Part shown: in pieces, positions 37,056 through 49,268 of the stretch
Layout: every line of letters begins with the position of its first letter
How positions within the stretch are numbered: position 1 is the stretch's first letter
NCBI GenBank assembly: GCA_030704615.1
Contig: CM060732.1
Location: forward strand, 20,152,001 to 20,216,000
Direction: 5' to 3'
Length of the DNA: 64,000 nucleotides
From: Takakia lepidozioides
Lineage: Eukaryota > Streptophyta > Takakiopsida > Takakiales > Takakiaceae
Program-made: the position numbers and the translations under genes
Notes under the pieces: generated by a model
Database searches by the model: none
Told to the model about the DNA's origin: nothing
The model's input: only the letters and a program-made list of their open reading frames with translations

Positions 37056-37382
37056 ACCTGTCATGAGGGGACCTATAGCCGCGGAATTCGGCACCATTTT
37101 TCGCCAGAGAGACCTATTACCGCGAAATACGTCGCCGTTTTTTCAGGTTACGGACCCTATTACCGCGAAATTCGGCGCCATATTTGCACATGTCGCTGGG
37201 AATTGGCATGAGCGGAAGACGAAATATCATGAGCACAACTGTCAAAACTGCAATTTTCCCTTCAAGGGGCCGAATAATATATTTGTTTTTCCTGACACAT
37301 TGCATTAAATTATTGTTTTTTATTGTTTTTTATTTTCGAAATTTGTACTTCTGCTCATGAAAACCGATTGTGTTACTACTCT

Positions 37383-37419
37383 GCTCATGCCGCTCATGCC
37401 GCTCATGCTCATGAAATAG
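37383..37419 (+). repeat. (GCTCATG)n-AAATAG terminal signature
   Basis: Four imperfect GCTCATG copies end in GAAATAG, then CAAACCTC. MULE-3C ends 0.7 kb upstream, so this is read as the outer end on the transposase side of that element. Confidence 0.6.
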
Positions 37420-37424
37420 CAAAC

Positions 37425-37845
37425 CTCTGATCCCAACTCTCATTGTTATTTGAGGAGGGAGGAAGGTCTTCCCGTGGCAGCCTTTATGACGCACACTTTG
37501 TGAGGATATTTTCTCGTCCTCGTAATTGTAAAAGTGAAACAAGCATTTGTAATTGCACAATGTTGGATGCTACAATTGTAGGCCTCATGGTAGTCTTGAT
37601 TCTATTTAGGCTAGATTCCCTGCATTAATTCCACGGTCATAGGACCATCCTCGGTTATAGGCGGCGCATGTTAATGCTGACGTGGCAGATGACGGACAAT
37701 GCCACGTCATCATTTGCCGCCACATCAGCATGCTGACAGGACGCTCACGCCACGTCAGCGTGGGTGCAGGCTCACGCCACGTCACTCCTGCATGAGCGTA
37801 CGCTCGCGCGCTCACACGCAACGCTCACGCCATTGCGTCGTTGCA
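37425..37845 (+). repeat. Dispersed 420-bp repeat, inverted copy of 11310-11727
   Basis: Long match to the reverse complement of 11310-11727, with CACGTCAGC and GCTCACGC motifs. It starts within a few bases of the terminal signature. Non-coding. Confidence 0.7.
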
Positions 37846-38356
37846 TCCCACGCCCCTGCATATCCTGCTATCATCGCGTTCCATCCCTCGGCTATGTGAT
37901 GTGGCGCAAGAGACAAAAAAAACGCCAAGTCCCAGCCCTCCTTTCTGTTCACGATTACCCTAATGGGCAACCTTATTAGCAATTTTTTAACTTTTTTAAA
38001 CCTAATGGGCAACCTTATTTGCATTATATGTGCCTTCAAAATGACACGTGTAGTGATGTAGTCGTATAAATAGAGCTGTGAAACCATCTTCAGTCATGGA
38101 GTCATAAGATTCCATGAAACGTCGTCTACGTGAAGTCAAACATATCACACTAGTCATATAAACCATCCCTGTCATCATGGTCAACAATGTTTGACCAATG
38201 CTCCCTAACTTTCAGGAGTCATGTAGTGATATCCATTACTACAAAGTCATAAAACTATGACTGCAATGCATTTCAGCGCTCTATAGTCATCTACCTAGTG
38301 CAGTTTTTATAACTTCGCCAAAGCCGTAGTCCTAAAAACGCTCATCTCTTGTAGTG
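37846..38356 (-). mobile_element. CACTA-like terminus
   Basis: Read on the minus strand, CACTACAAGAGATGAGCG starts at 38356, a good match to En/Spm-type ends. Inside it are repeated AGTCAT/ATGACT motifs, which fit a subterminal array. Gypsy-2 is interrupted exactly here. The other end was not found with confidence. Confidence 0.6.
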
Positions 38357-39600
38357 TCATTTGGAGAAATGTTCCACCATCACCAGCACATACTTGTTAT
38401 GGCGAATCGTTAGTGACAATGGGCCTGCGAAGTCAAGGCTCCAACGATAGCCCAAACCCATAATGGGTAAATGATGCAATTGTGGAGTAGGGGCGTTGAA
38501 AGAAGCCCGCACTCTATCACACACCATGCATCTTGCCACTAACTGCTGCACATCCGTGTGCATGCCCCGCCACCAGTACTGGCCTTGCAGCAAACTATGA
38601 GTGCGCCGCACCCCAAAATGTCCCAACCTCTCATGGGCATGGCGTACCAATCGCGCTCGTTGTGTTGGATGAGGCACAATCCTCACTTGTCCATCCTCCC
38701 ATACACGGAGTAGGTGAGTCCCCTCCCACTTGAACCTCTTGGCTCATTGTAGGATCCAATCTCTCTCCTTCGCAGTCACACTAGCTGCTGTCTCTCCGGC
38801 CCGAAGATAGGCCAACACTGCTGCATCTTCATACACATCCTTAGCACCACCAAGCTCCTCTCTAGATCGTCATGCACACTATCTCCATGACCAATCCCAT
38901 GGGGTGGACCAGCTTGAGCTCCCATTGCTAGAATGCACAAAAAGGCAGATGCGTGCCATCCTGACACCATCTCCTCGTCCGTCTCACCATGCCAACGAGC
39001 TCCTGTATCATCAAGCTCACTTATGCATGGATTACGACTCAATCCATCCGCATACCGGTTGACTATACCGGCTCGATGCACCACTTGAAAGTTGTACTCT
39101 TGAAGCATAAGTGTCCACCGTGCAAGCTTCCATGTAAGCTTGTCTGACTCCATCAACCACTTCAATGGTTGGTGATCCGTGACAATGGTGAAGAGATTGT
39201 CATAGAGGTAGCATTTGAAATGTGTCACTGCCCATACTCCAGCTAAACACTCTCCTTCATATGAGCTATACTTCGCCTCAGCATCATTGTTCGAGCGGCT
39301 AGCATATACCACTACGAACTCTCTTCCCTCGTCATCCACCTGTGTGAGCACTGCTCCAATCCCCAGCATACTCCAATCCGTATGTAGCTGGAAAGGCCAC
39401 CTCAGAATAGGTGCAGAAGTCAATCGAGCCTTGAGTTCCTCAAAGGCTTACTCTTGCTCCTCCTCCCACTGCCACTCCTGACCCACCTTGGTCAACTTGG
39501 TAAGAGCCTTCGCAATGCTGCTAAATCCCTTGACAAACCGACGATAGTAGTTTGCCAACCCTATGAAAGCACGAACTGTGCTTACATGTTGCGCACCTCA
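38357..39600 (-). pseudogene. gypsy-2: RT end, RNase H and integrase start
   Basis: On the minus strand, from 39600, GLANYYRRFVKGFS is followed by the RNase H region (LHTDWSMLGIGAVLTQ, DHQPLKWLMESDK, VVHRAGIVNRYADGLSRNP). Then comes an integrase zinc-binding domain (HAHERLGHFGVRRTH and CMVCDRV) and the start of the core (YRWSLDFAGPL). It is cut by a CACTA-like end at 38356. Short stops and frame changes occur near 39450 and 38750. The sequence differs from gypsy-1 and gypsy-3. Confidence 0.85.
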
Positions 39601-40064
39601 CTTCGGTAAGCTCCCCTTCAAGTCATAGTTACTCGCTTTGATGCGCGCGCCTGACTCCCAACCTGGCCGCCTGGGCCAACTTGGAGCTTCGGCTGCTCAC
39701 CGGGACATAACGGTCCCCCCTTCGCTTCCCTCTAAACCCTCCACCTAATTGGGACTAGGAGAATTCCCTTTGGTAGATGGCAGTCCGGAACAACTCCCCA
39801 CTCTTTGGTCGCTTTCCGGCTCGCTCGCTTACTCACTAGTTTTTTTGTCACCAACGGGCTTGCACCGTTCTCGGGGTTACTACTCCCTATATATACTTCT
39901 GTAGCTGTCCGCGGGGGTTCCACAACCAGCCATGCCATTTTATGGCGAACCACCACGAAAACCCTCGACTCCCGGTGATGAGTCGCGGCGAGTCTTGGCC
40001 CGCTCACCACGGCCCCTATGGACCGTGATGAGTCCCAAGACTCCCCACGACTCCCACCACGCCG
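39600..40064. other. LTR-like end and unrecognised sequence
   Basis: Bases 39596-39645 are the inverse of the LTR end of gypsy-3 (49630-49678: GAGTAACTATGACTTGAAGG and following), so an LTR end is fused directly to internal gypsy-2 sequence. Bases 39700-40064 include CTATATATAC near 39890, a possible TATA box, and several GACTCC/GAGTC repeats. No gene is seen. Confidence 0.5.
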
Positions 40065-41533
40065 GTCCGCACGTTGACATCTTAAATATGAAGCACCTGT
40101 CCGTCTCCGAGCCTTGACCAGGAAATAAGCTGCCTTGGATGAAGTCGTAGCCGCATGTGCGCTTCACTTCCAAGATGGAGTGCATGTCTGATCCTCTTCC
40201 GATTCGTTTCTTGCAGCCGACAATGTGGTTCCTGACATTGGGGCTGCACACATGGGAGACAGCTTCCAGCAGGTCCTTCATGTCCCCCTCGCCCAACTTC
40301 TCTCTTGTGCTTCCATCCTCCGACATTATTCTGCCAATTGCAATCCTATGTGTCGATGCGAGCTGTATCTGCTTTGGTTTTGCACCCGGCCTCAACCTCA
40401 CCTCCTCCTTGATAATATCCTGGGCTTGTTGAAAAGCGACTCTGCAATTGCCTCTGGCGAGGGGGTGCTCATGCTTTCCGATGTGAATGCATGCTCTGGT
40501 GCACGCTGGGCTGACGGTCCCGACGTAGTACTGCTTGGCGTTGCACACTGCCATGCACGTAGGGCTGCGTTGCAATGGGCACACTTGAACGTCCCTGCAG
40601 GAACTCTACCTTGAGGCCAAAATGGGGTCGACGAATTGCCAATCCAGTCAGTCTCATTCCTGGTGCCTTTGCTAGTGTAATGGTAACATGTGCTCGAGAA
40701 ACATTTAAGATGCCCAGCACACAATACATATCTCACTCGAACTCCATCACCCAGGTTGGACGATGAAGTTTTGGTGACACACCAAGGGTGCCGTCATGTT
40801 TCCTGTTCATTCCTGCGAGCATGCCGTCTGGGCCTGCGCCTGCCGGCACTGGAGGGAACTCGTAGATAGCATTCCCATCCACAACATCAGGCAAAGTTTC
40901 CACAGAATGGATTGGAGTTTTGTCGTAATCAAGCCTAAGAAGGTCACTGGAGCGGGAACTTGTTATCTTCATCCTCCGCAATATGTCGATTACTGAGCGG
41001 ACGGAAGTTGAGTGGGACGGTGTATGCTGAACACTCCTAGTGACGGACGACTTTGAAACATACGATGGAAGGTCCATACAGTCTTCATCGTCACTAGATA
41101 AGTCGTGGACGACCGTTTCCCTGTTTTCCTGGATTTCCCATTTCACATGTTTGGGCTTCTCTGCTTGTGAAGAGGTGCCCACATCCTTCACATCTTGCAC
41201 GCCAGACCCTCTTGTGGAAGGAGGATCAACCAAGTTCCAGCGTGGGAACTCTTTAGGCACGATTTCACCAATGGCACTGTATCGGATGGATTCAGAAGCT
41301 AGGAGCCGCCACTCTTTGCCTTTTCCGAAATCTGCATGTAGAATGACGGCACTTTCCAGAAAATTTCCATAAGCATCCTTCGTCTCCTCTTCCAAAAACA
41401 CCGTTCCAGGGCGGAGCCCGAACTTCACACACAAGTACTGCTCAGTGACAATCGCAAATCCTTGGTCGCAGGGTATTTTAGCTTTCAGAGAATCAGGATG
41501 GAAGTACACGTTTACCCAAACACGGGAATCCAT
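40065..41533 (-). pseudogene. MULE-3N: N-terminal half of a diverged MULE transposase
   Basis: It starts with ATG at 41533 (MDSRVWVNVYFHPDSLK) and contains QGFAIVTEQYLCVKFGLRPG, equivalent to the first segment of MULE-1. An acidic linker (DLSSDDEDCMD) and GMNRKHDGTLG follow. After frameshifts near 40736 and 40570 comes the zinc-binding region with CAHC and ACIHIGKHEHP. It stays homologous to MULE-1 through YDFIQGSLFPGQG and FKMSTCGP, then ends at about 40065. It is head-to-head with methyltransferase copy 2. The missing C-terminal half resembles 34531-36669. Confidence 0.8.
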
Positions 41534-41769
41534 GTTGAAGACGGGACCTCTCGGTACGCTCCGCAGTGAAGTCCTGCAATGAGAAGAGTGTGTCCTACCT
41601 AATAACACAAATGATTTTCTGGAGGATTCCGTATCCAACAGGATGGGTGATCAGTGCACGTAAAGATGAAGGTGTGTAACGTACGTTACAAAAACGGACG
41701 ACAACAGCAAGTTCACATCGGATATTTGGTGCCTGAATTGTAATGTACAACCACTTGGGCTACAATAAA

Positions 41770-43080
41770 TCAGGCCTTCCCATGAATTTCGGCACAGAAA
41801 TCTGGATGAACATCTCTGTCATGTAACAGCTTTGGAAGCCAGGGGATGAATTCCGGCAACAGAAATCGTAATTTGTTCACCTCATGAAACTGACCAAGCA
41901 CCCAACGGATGGATTTCGGTGCCAAAATTCGGATGAACATCTTCTTCATTAAATTGTTTCTGCACATAAGGGTTGAATTTGGATGCCAAAATACGGATGA
42001 ATGTGTTCCTGATTACAGTCGTGATTCACCACGTGTCCGGATATTGGTGCCGACATCCGAATGACAGTAATTCTGAATCGGCAGAATGGATGTATTTCGG
42101 CGCCGAAATTCATTCTTCATCTCCTTTTTCAACCCTAATTCTGCTGCCTTGCGGATGGATTTCGGTGGCGAAATTCATCTGAAGTCCTTTTTGTTTTTTT
42201 TTTCTTTGCGACAGATGAACTTCGGCACCGAATCTCATCCAAGTACTCCCTTCTAATTTTCCTTTTTCTTCGCGAGCAATGAATTTCGGCGCCGAAATTC
42301 ATCCGAAGTCCTCCCGAATTTATTTTTTTTCTTCGCGAGCAATGAATTTCGGCCCCCAAATTCAACCGACTTCATCCCTCCAAATTCTTTTCAGGGTTTG
42401 AGAGCCGGATTTCGGCGCCGAAATTCATCCTTACTGTCCGCAATGAGTAACTCTAATATTACATTTTCTATGCGATGGATGAATTTCGGCGCCGAAATTC
42501 GTCCAAACCCGACATTTACTTTTTGCTTCTGGATGATATAATTTTCCGTAAATCGTTGGAAATACCCCGTTCCGACGAAGATAACAGGAATATTCTGCAT
42601 TTAATGGAGAAATCGGCATATTGAACCCCTTCTGTCAAAATTAATTGCATTTTAGCCGTTTTTTTCATTTGAAACTGACAGTATCAATTAAGTGGTCTTC
42701 TTCGCACGGGACGTTGCCGCACATAAAGTATAATTTTGGCGCCGAAATTATAGTTAAATGTCCAGAAATGACAAGTCCAACAGGCATGGACAGCATCCGT
42801 CAGGGGCAATGATGGCGGCAAAGCGTAGCATGGTGCCGATTTATTCTTCGCTCTGGATGAATTTCGGCGCCGAAATATGGATGATTTCACCTCGTCTACG
42901 CGCGGACGGAGATATTCGTAATGAATTTCGACGCCGAAATATGGATGAAATGTGCCCAAGTGCAGCCGTTTCCATTGTCTCGGAATTAATTCCGGCTCCG
43001 ATATCCCACTGACAGGTTTGCTCACAACGGATGAGGACTTGGGAAGCGATGAATTGCGGCGCCGAAATTCATCCGTCCGC
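41770..43080. repeat. ATGAATTTCGGCGCCGAAATTCAT palindromes in the divergent region of element 3
   Basis: At least 13 perfect to degenerate copies of a GGYRCC-centred palindrome lie between MULE-3N and methyltransferase copy 2. The copy at 42279-42302 is a perfect 24-bp palindrome with half-site ATGAATTTCGGC. Others are near 42096, 42153, 42217, 42342, 42410, 42475, 42734, 42858, 42921 and 43047. Spacing is about 55-150 bp. They lie where both promoters are expected. Further copies are in the introns of the gene (near 44790, 46015, 46078, 47338 and 47684). Confidence 0.85.
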
Positions 43081-43477
43081 TGATGAAACGTACCGACCTG
43101 ACTGTTGAATGTCATAGGCAGGGGATTTGCATGGCGGTTGGGTTTCATGATGTGCGGATATTTCATTCAATGCCGGCTGCTCCGGGAACAACATCCGGTG
43201 AACGGAAGGTATTTGGGTGCCGCAATTCGGATAAACCGTCTTGTACTGGTGGCTGGAACTGGCACGCATCGTGTTCCAGTCGACTTCATCCGTGCGAACG
43301 TATCAAGGGTCACAATCTCTTCATCACCCATACGGCAGAAAGTGGTGGACGGTGGCAACGCTTCGGGAGACGTGGCTGCTTACGCATCTGCTCATGCATA
43401 GTGGTTGCATGTTCCACCGCTTCGCTCTCTCGCTCCTTGCCCTTCTGCAGTGACATTCTCCTGCGTTTCCTCTCCTT

Positions 43478-46400
43478 ATGCGGCATAGTGGTAGCATAGA
43501 GTTTGTGGAAGGTCAGGCGACTCCGGCAAAGAGAAGGAGGACGCGGGATTTTGGGAAGCCGCCGACGACACGACTTAAGCTCCGTCTCATGCATGAAATG
43601 CAGACCTCGTTATCCGGAGACTCGGATCGCCCACCAGTGAGAGATTCGTGCTTCGTGGATGTGAAGCACTCCATACACAATATTCCTTTAACACCTTTTT
43701 TTTTGCGTGCAGTGTCTCATGTTTTCCTGTTTGTTTGACATGGGAGCTGGGGAGGGATCGCAGGGGGGCGAGGCAACACAGTCAACTTTGGATACTCCTA
43801 CCCGGGTGCTGCGCTCGCAAGGTGGAAGTGCATTGAGGCAGGCGAGTCCTCATTCAACACCTCAAATATCGCCTCAGAAAAGCCCACCTAGAGTTCGGAA
43901 GTCGAGGAAGCAGAAGGAGCCCATGGCTTCCCCAATAAAACCCCTAGGGAGACTGGAAGCGGAGATATTGGGTTTGCAGTCAATTTCAGAAAACACGGAT
44001 GCGGTGGAGGCCGCTGGAGATGTGGGAGTTGGATATGCAGAAGGGCAGCCCATTCAGCTGACAGAAGGAGAGGTCGATAACGTGGTACGACTTGGCAACG
44101 ATCAGAACCTGCTGGAGCTTGCGGAGGAGCAAAACCTCCAGGACAGTAGACAGGCTGATGAGAGGGGTGAGGGAAGTGACAGAGGTGATAGAAGTAAGAA
44201 ATTGGTGGCGGGTATGCTCATGAGCGCACGAGACATGAACATAGCAGCAAACAGGTTGCTGGCAGAGACTCATAGCAACATAGGCCGCGTTTTGGGCTCC
44301 ATGGTGTATCCGGAGAACCTCAAAGTTCCTTTGTGTCGCATGGTAAGCCTTCCAGTTGTAAGGCAAGCACTGCCAGGGGATATCGATCGACTGAAGCACA
44401 ACTTCAGAGAAGGGTACAGATGGGGGTCGGCAACATTCTACGTTTCCATTGAGAATGACCAGGGTGTCACAAGGGGCCCCACTGCAGAGGAGCTTCAGAA
44501 TTGGGGCCCCCACTGGCACACTGTTAATGCCGAGTTTGAAGCCTATCTGAAGACTAATCCCACATTCGCACACATGGAAGGGAAGATGTTCTTCGTTTGG
44601 GACGGGAACCACAGGATGCTTGCCTGGACAGAGTACATTGCTGAAATGCATCCGCAAGATATCAGTTGGCATTACATGGTGGACTGCATTGTCGTGAAGG
44701 TGGACGTTAGGGACAGAGGACTGCTGAAGGGTGCCATGGTGGATATAAATATGTAAGTATACAATTACATCCTTGTGTACTGCCTATTGCGGCGCCAAAA
44801 TAGGCAATGTTCACCACTGTCATGCACTCTATGATTGTTGTGCCGAAATCATATTTTCATGTTGTTTTTTTTCTCCATGGCAGGGTAACAGAGAGGGCCT
44901 TCGTGGAAACTCATCTGGCACATACGCTCTACAGAGTGCAAGAAGTGGGGACAGCTCTGCTGACGGACTTCCAAAAGTCCCTCGATCCCGAGCTGTACAG
45001 GAAGTCCCTAGCAAAAGCAGATCGCACCTGGTACCGATCAACATTGGACGCCATGGTGGAGATCCTCTATTTGGTGAGGTTCATCTCAAATTTCAGTATC
45101 AATTTAATGCTATATGTTGCAGGGATCCGTGGCCTGACTGTATCTGCTGGGTATGGGAATGCAGACGAACATCAGGGATGACTTGGCCTATGCCAAAAGG
45201 CAGTTCTTTGAGAATGATGCCCCCAACAAGGCGGACGCGTCGATAGAGAGTCATATTGTGCAGGTAGGGAGGCAATCCCGGACCAAGTACAGGTCCAAAC
45301 TTGTTAAGCAAGTTGCAATCGCTGACCCTGGTCTTGGTGCCAAGTTCCTGGCGGAGATAGGACTGCATTACTCCAGACCCATGAAACCGGAAATGTCCAT
45401 GGAGAAACTTCATCACATCGCAGTGTCCTGTGTTGAGCCGGTGGAGAAGGTAAGCATGTGTTTATTCTTGTTTTGTGACTTCTCGCGATTCTTATGTTGG
45501 AGTTCTTATCTGACCGATGTGAGGTGGCTGCAGACAAGGTGGCTGCGAATCTGGAACGGCCATACAAACACGAAGCTGCTGTACCACTTTCCCATCGAGC
45601 CAACAGACAACAAAATGAACGACTGGCTCAATGTGATGACTTGGTGGCATCAGGTATAATTTTCTCCTATTCTGTGTTGGACATCGTCGCAATTTCAAAA
45701 TCATGAATGTTTTGGAAACCTGCCATGCTGCAGGTACTGACCCACGCCCAAGAGCAATTGGACTGCAACACCACCACTTTCAAGTTACAAATCGACTGGA
45801 CGAAGCCTGAGACAATGGAGAACTACGTGCAGTCCTGGCGAGGGCGCTTCACAAACCTCTTTTTCAGTGAAATTGCAAAGGCAAGACGCAGCGTATACAT
45901 CAAAGAGCAGGAGGGTGCCGACAAAGCGGCAATGCGTGTCCTGTTCAGGTAATCTGCTGCCAATGCATCCCCCTATTTGCAGTTTAGATGATTTGGCTAA
46001 GCAGCGATGGATATTGCGGCGCCGAAATATACCTCTGCAAGATGTGAGTTCTGGGTAATTGGGGCACGGTCCACTACGTATTTCGGTGCCGAAATACCTT
46101 GTGCATTGACAACTTCCACTTGCATGATGCATCGGTAGAATGATTTTTGTTGAACTGCCTCGTGATTGCAGGTACATAAACTTTGCACTCATTCCGTCCG
46201 GAGCCATTCAAAGGGTTCCACCATTCTTCTTGGCGTGGAGGACACCTGGAGGTCGTGGAACAATGTACACAGAAGTAATGGCGAAGGAGTGGCATGCCGA
46301 GCATTTGATAGACTGTCCCTGGTATGTGGATCTCCCAAGTGGGACCGTTGACCTCTCGGAGGATAACTTGAAGAAGGAAGCGAATGCCAGGGCTATGAAG

Positions 46401-48637
46401 GCGCAATCGGATCCCCAACTAGAGGACGCGGAAAGACTGAAAGCAGAGGAGGCAGCCAAGCAGAAAGCACTGAGAAAGTCAGCCAAGGCGGCAGCGTTGG
46501 CGAAGGAGTAGATGGAGAAGCAGGCAGCTGAGCAGCCCAAGGACAGGAAGAAAAGAATGCGCAAACAGGGGCAAGAGACGAAGACCCCCACACCCAAGAA
46601 GAAGAAGCAGCAACACAGTCAGCCAGATGAGGAGGATTCCGACGACGATTTCCAGCAGGAAAACACCCAGGGAGCCACACCTCGTCCGAAAATTCACAAG
46701 GGCCAGCGCTCCGGGGGGTCGGCTGCGAAGAGATCACTATACGAGGATGCACCTGGCAGACCCTACCGTGCGGTGCACATTGCGGGCAGGGAAGTCCTCT
46801 AAACACCCACAATTGTGGAGTGTGTTAATGAAAATTTCCTAACTGCTCTGACTAGAAGGCTAGAGATAACGAGATTGAGGAAGGCGATCGAGGCCCACCA
46901 GGGGAAGGGGAAGAGGAAGGCCACTGGCAATGATATGGAGGACACTCCTGGCTACACAAAGATGATGGAGTATTTTGTGGCGATGAGCCACGGCAAAAAG
47001 AGCACAGTCGGGGGCAGGGCGGTGAAAGCCTCCATCGACATGATCCTTGTGGATATCCCGGATGGGCAGGAGATACTGGGGCTGGGCTCAGTACGTTGGT
47101 GGAACATGTACGACGAAAGATACTGGAGCCACACATTCGGGTTCGCAGCCAACATGTTGGACGACGGTGGCTGTGTTGTTGTGCTAGCAGCCGATGGAGA
47201 AGTCACTGAGAATGATATCAAAGTATGGACGGGGAGAAGTGCAGCACCCATCCTGAAAAAGATCTGGACTTGCATCAACACGCAGGGTCTTCTCAACAAT
47301 GGCCAGAAGGTATGCTGTGGTTCTCCTCTGCTATGTCAATTTCTGCGCCGAAATTGCCCCTGTACGTATAGGCCACCTCTGACGTTTTCATTTCCTTCTC
47401 TGCAGACTCTTATCTTTCAGGCATTTTGCTTCGTGAAGGAACATTCGAAATTCAAATTATGTGAAGCAGGAAGACTTGTTGATTCCACAGTTGATCCACT
47501 GGAGTATAACGTCCTGTTCAACCATGTGGGAGAGAAGGACATTCTTTCTGATTTGTCGGGCAAGCCATGGAGGTATGGCAGGACCAGGAGTCCTGCATTC
47601 ATCCAGACGCTCATGGAAACGTGTACGGATGTTGAAGGCAGGGTCCTCAACGTCACTGCAAATACAGGTGAGAACGTTAATTGAATGCGGCACCGAAATT
47701 GACACCATTTCCATTTGTGTATGTTTGCTTGTGCGCGGAAGCGACTCATTCTTGAGTTTGGCTGTGGTTGTGTCGTATGAATTCGCAGGTGCCTGTATGT
47801 GGGCGGGAAGGATGTCGTACCGATTTGTGTTCTCATTTGAGGGGGATACGGCCTTGTACGATTACAATTTGGCGGGCCTTCAGCGTCCCCTCCGACTGAG
47901 GATCCCAAAAATGCAAAAGAGGACGTGGAAGGGGAGGAGGAAGATGAAGAGGAGGAAGTCCAGGAAATTCGTTTGATGCAGGGGCGCCCGAAGCCGCTTC
48001 CCCCAATGCCTGTCTTCGAGTGAGTTGCACCATAGTAAGTGTATTGGTTTCGGTTGTAGGGACCATGCAACCTGCCGATGATTCCTTGTTTGAATTCTCT
48101 AATGTACTTCATTCTATGTTTGTGCGTACACTCAGCCTTGCAGAGTCGTCCGACGAGGAGAAGCTGGGAGACTTGCCCGAATCGGACCCTGTTGCAGAGG
48201 AGGAGACAGAATCGCATCGGCCATTCTTTGCCAGAAAATCCTTTCTCGCGAGTCCCCAGAAGCCCTTTTTTCTACTAGCCTATGCAGACACAGCTGCCAG
48301 AGAAGCCATCAGGAGGGAGGATAGGCCTACTCGGTTAGAGCAATTGACATACGGGAATGAGCAGAGAATTATAATGAGGCGTGAGGCCAAACATAGAATT
48401 GTGAAAGGCAGAGTAGGGAAGTTCGTAATAGAATCCGCGTCCGAGAGCGAGGGGAATGTTGAGGACACTTCCGCACCCAGGTGGACAGTTCCGGCTGGTG
48501 AGGATGGTATTTTTGAGGGGAGGGCTTCTCAGAGTAACAGCGGTAGCGGCAGTGCAGGTTCGGAGGCAGGTGGAAGGCAGCCATCCTTGCATGAGGCCGG
48601 GGATGCATCGGACAGTGATAGCGGATCCTCACCATAG
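43478..48637 (+). pseudogene. ParB-like/methyltransferase gene, copy 2 (best preserved)
   Basis: Proposed exons by splice signals and comparison: 43478-43638, 43713-44752 (ParB-like), 44884-45073, 45165-45449, 45534-45653, 45734-45948, 46172-47309, 47406-47667, 47789-48017 and a tail to 48637. The ParB/sulfiredoxin-like exon has VPLCRMVSLPVVR and FVWDGNHRMLAW. The large exon has a Lys/Glu-rich linker, then ILVDIPDG in the place of methyltransferase motif IV and ERYWSHTFGF. The next exons give KPWRYGRTRSPAF (motif X-like) and VLNVTANTG-ACMWAG across an intron (motif I-like), then FEGDTALYDY. The order IV before X and I is the permuted (beta) order of N4-cytosine/N6-adenine DNA methyltransferases. 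Damage: TAG at 46509, TAA at 46800 and a probable shift near 47870. Nuclear action on DNA is inferred. Confidence 0.75.
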
Positions 48638-49268
48638 CAAAGTTTCATTTGGATCCTTTTGTTGTACAGTTCTGAAACACTTAATGAAAATATTGACGAC
48701 TTGAAAAATCATTGTGTTCAGACTGCTTGTCCGATTCCCTACATTTCTTCTGCCAACCAAAATGTATAATAAAAGCAGAAGAGACGCAAACTTCAGTGAA
48801 GAACCCTACAAGTAATTTATGCACACCATCGAGCCGGGAACTTGAAGCCATGAAAACCCTGCCGTTTCTAACATTCCTATTGGGAAATTTGGCGCCGAAA
48901 TAGCCCAGTGCGCGCCTTCATTATATGGGCCTCAAAAATTCCACGGATGAATTACTGCACCAAAATATCGCGATGGAAGCCTTCAGCACAAGACACTTCA
49001 ACACATTCCACTTGGGTATTTCGGCGCCGAAATAGCCCGTTCTGCGCCATTAAATACCGCACTATATCACATTTTAAGAGGTAATTTCAGTGCCGAAATA
49101 CCCCGGTGGATGTCTTCTAAACACCATTTTAGCACACTGCTCTTGGGAATAACGGCGCCGAAATACCTCATTCCGCATCCTGGACCTGGAGAAACAGACC
49201 CTATTACCGAGGTAAGAGGACATAACACCGTCAATAAAGGCAGGAAAATTCCAATTCCGCGGATGCCC
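48638..49268. repeat. 3' flank of copy 2 with GTATTTCGGCGCCGAAATA-type palindromes
   Basis: Palindromes with GGCGCC or GTGCC cores lie near 48885, 49017, 49085 and 49150. The copy at 49018-49035 is perfect over TATTTCGGCGCCGAAATA. ACCCTATTACCG near 49200 is shared with 37186, at the other element end. No coding frame is seen. Confidence 0.75.

Noticed and set aside
46172-47309. Hidden intron removing both stops (46509, 46800) in copy 2
   Set aside because: The segment between the stops aligns with coding sequence in copy 3 (PYRAV versus PYQAV), so it is probably exon and the stops are real damage.
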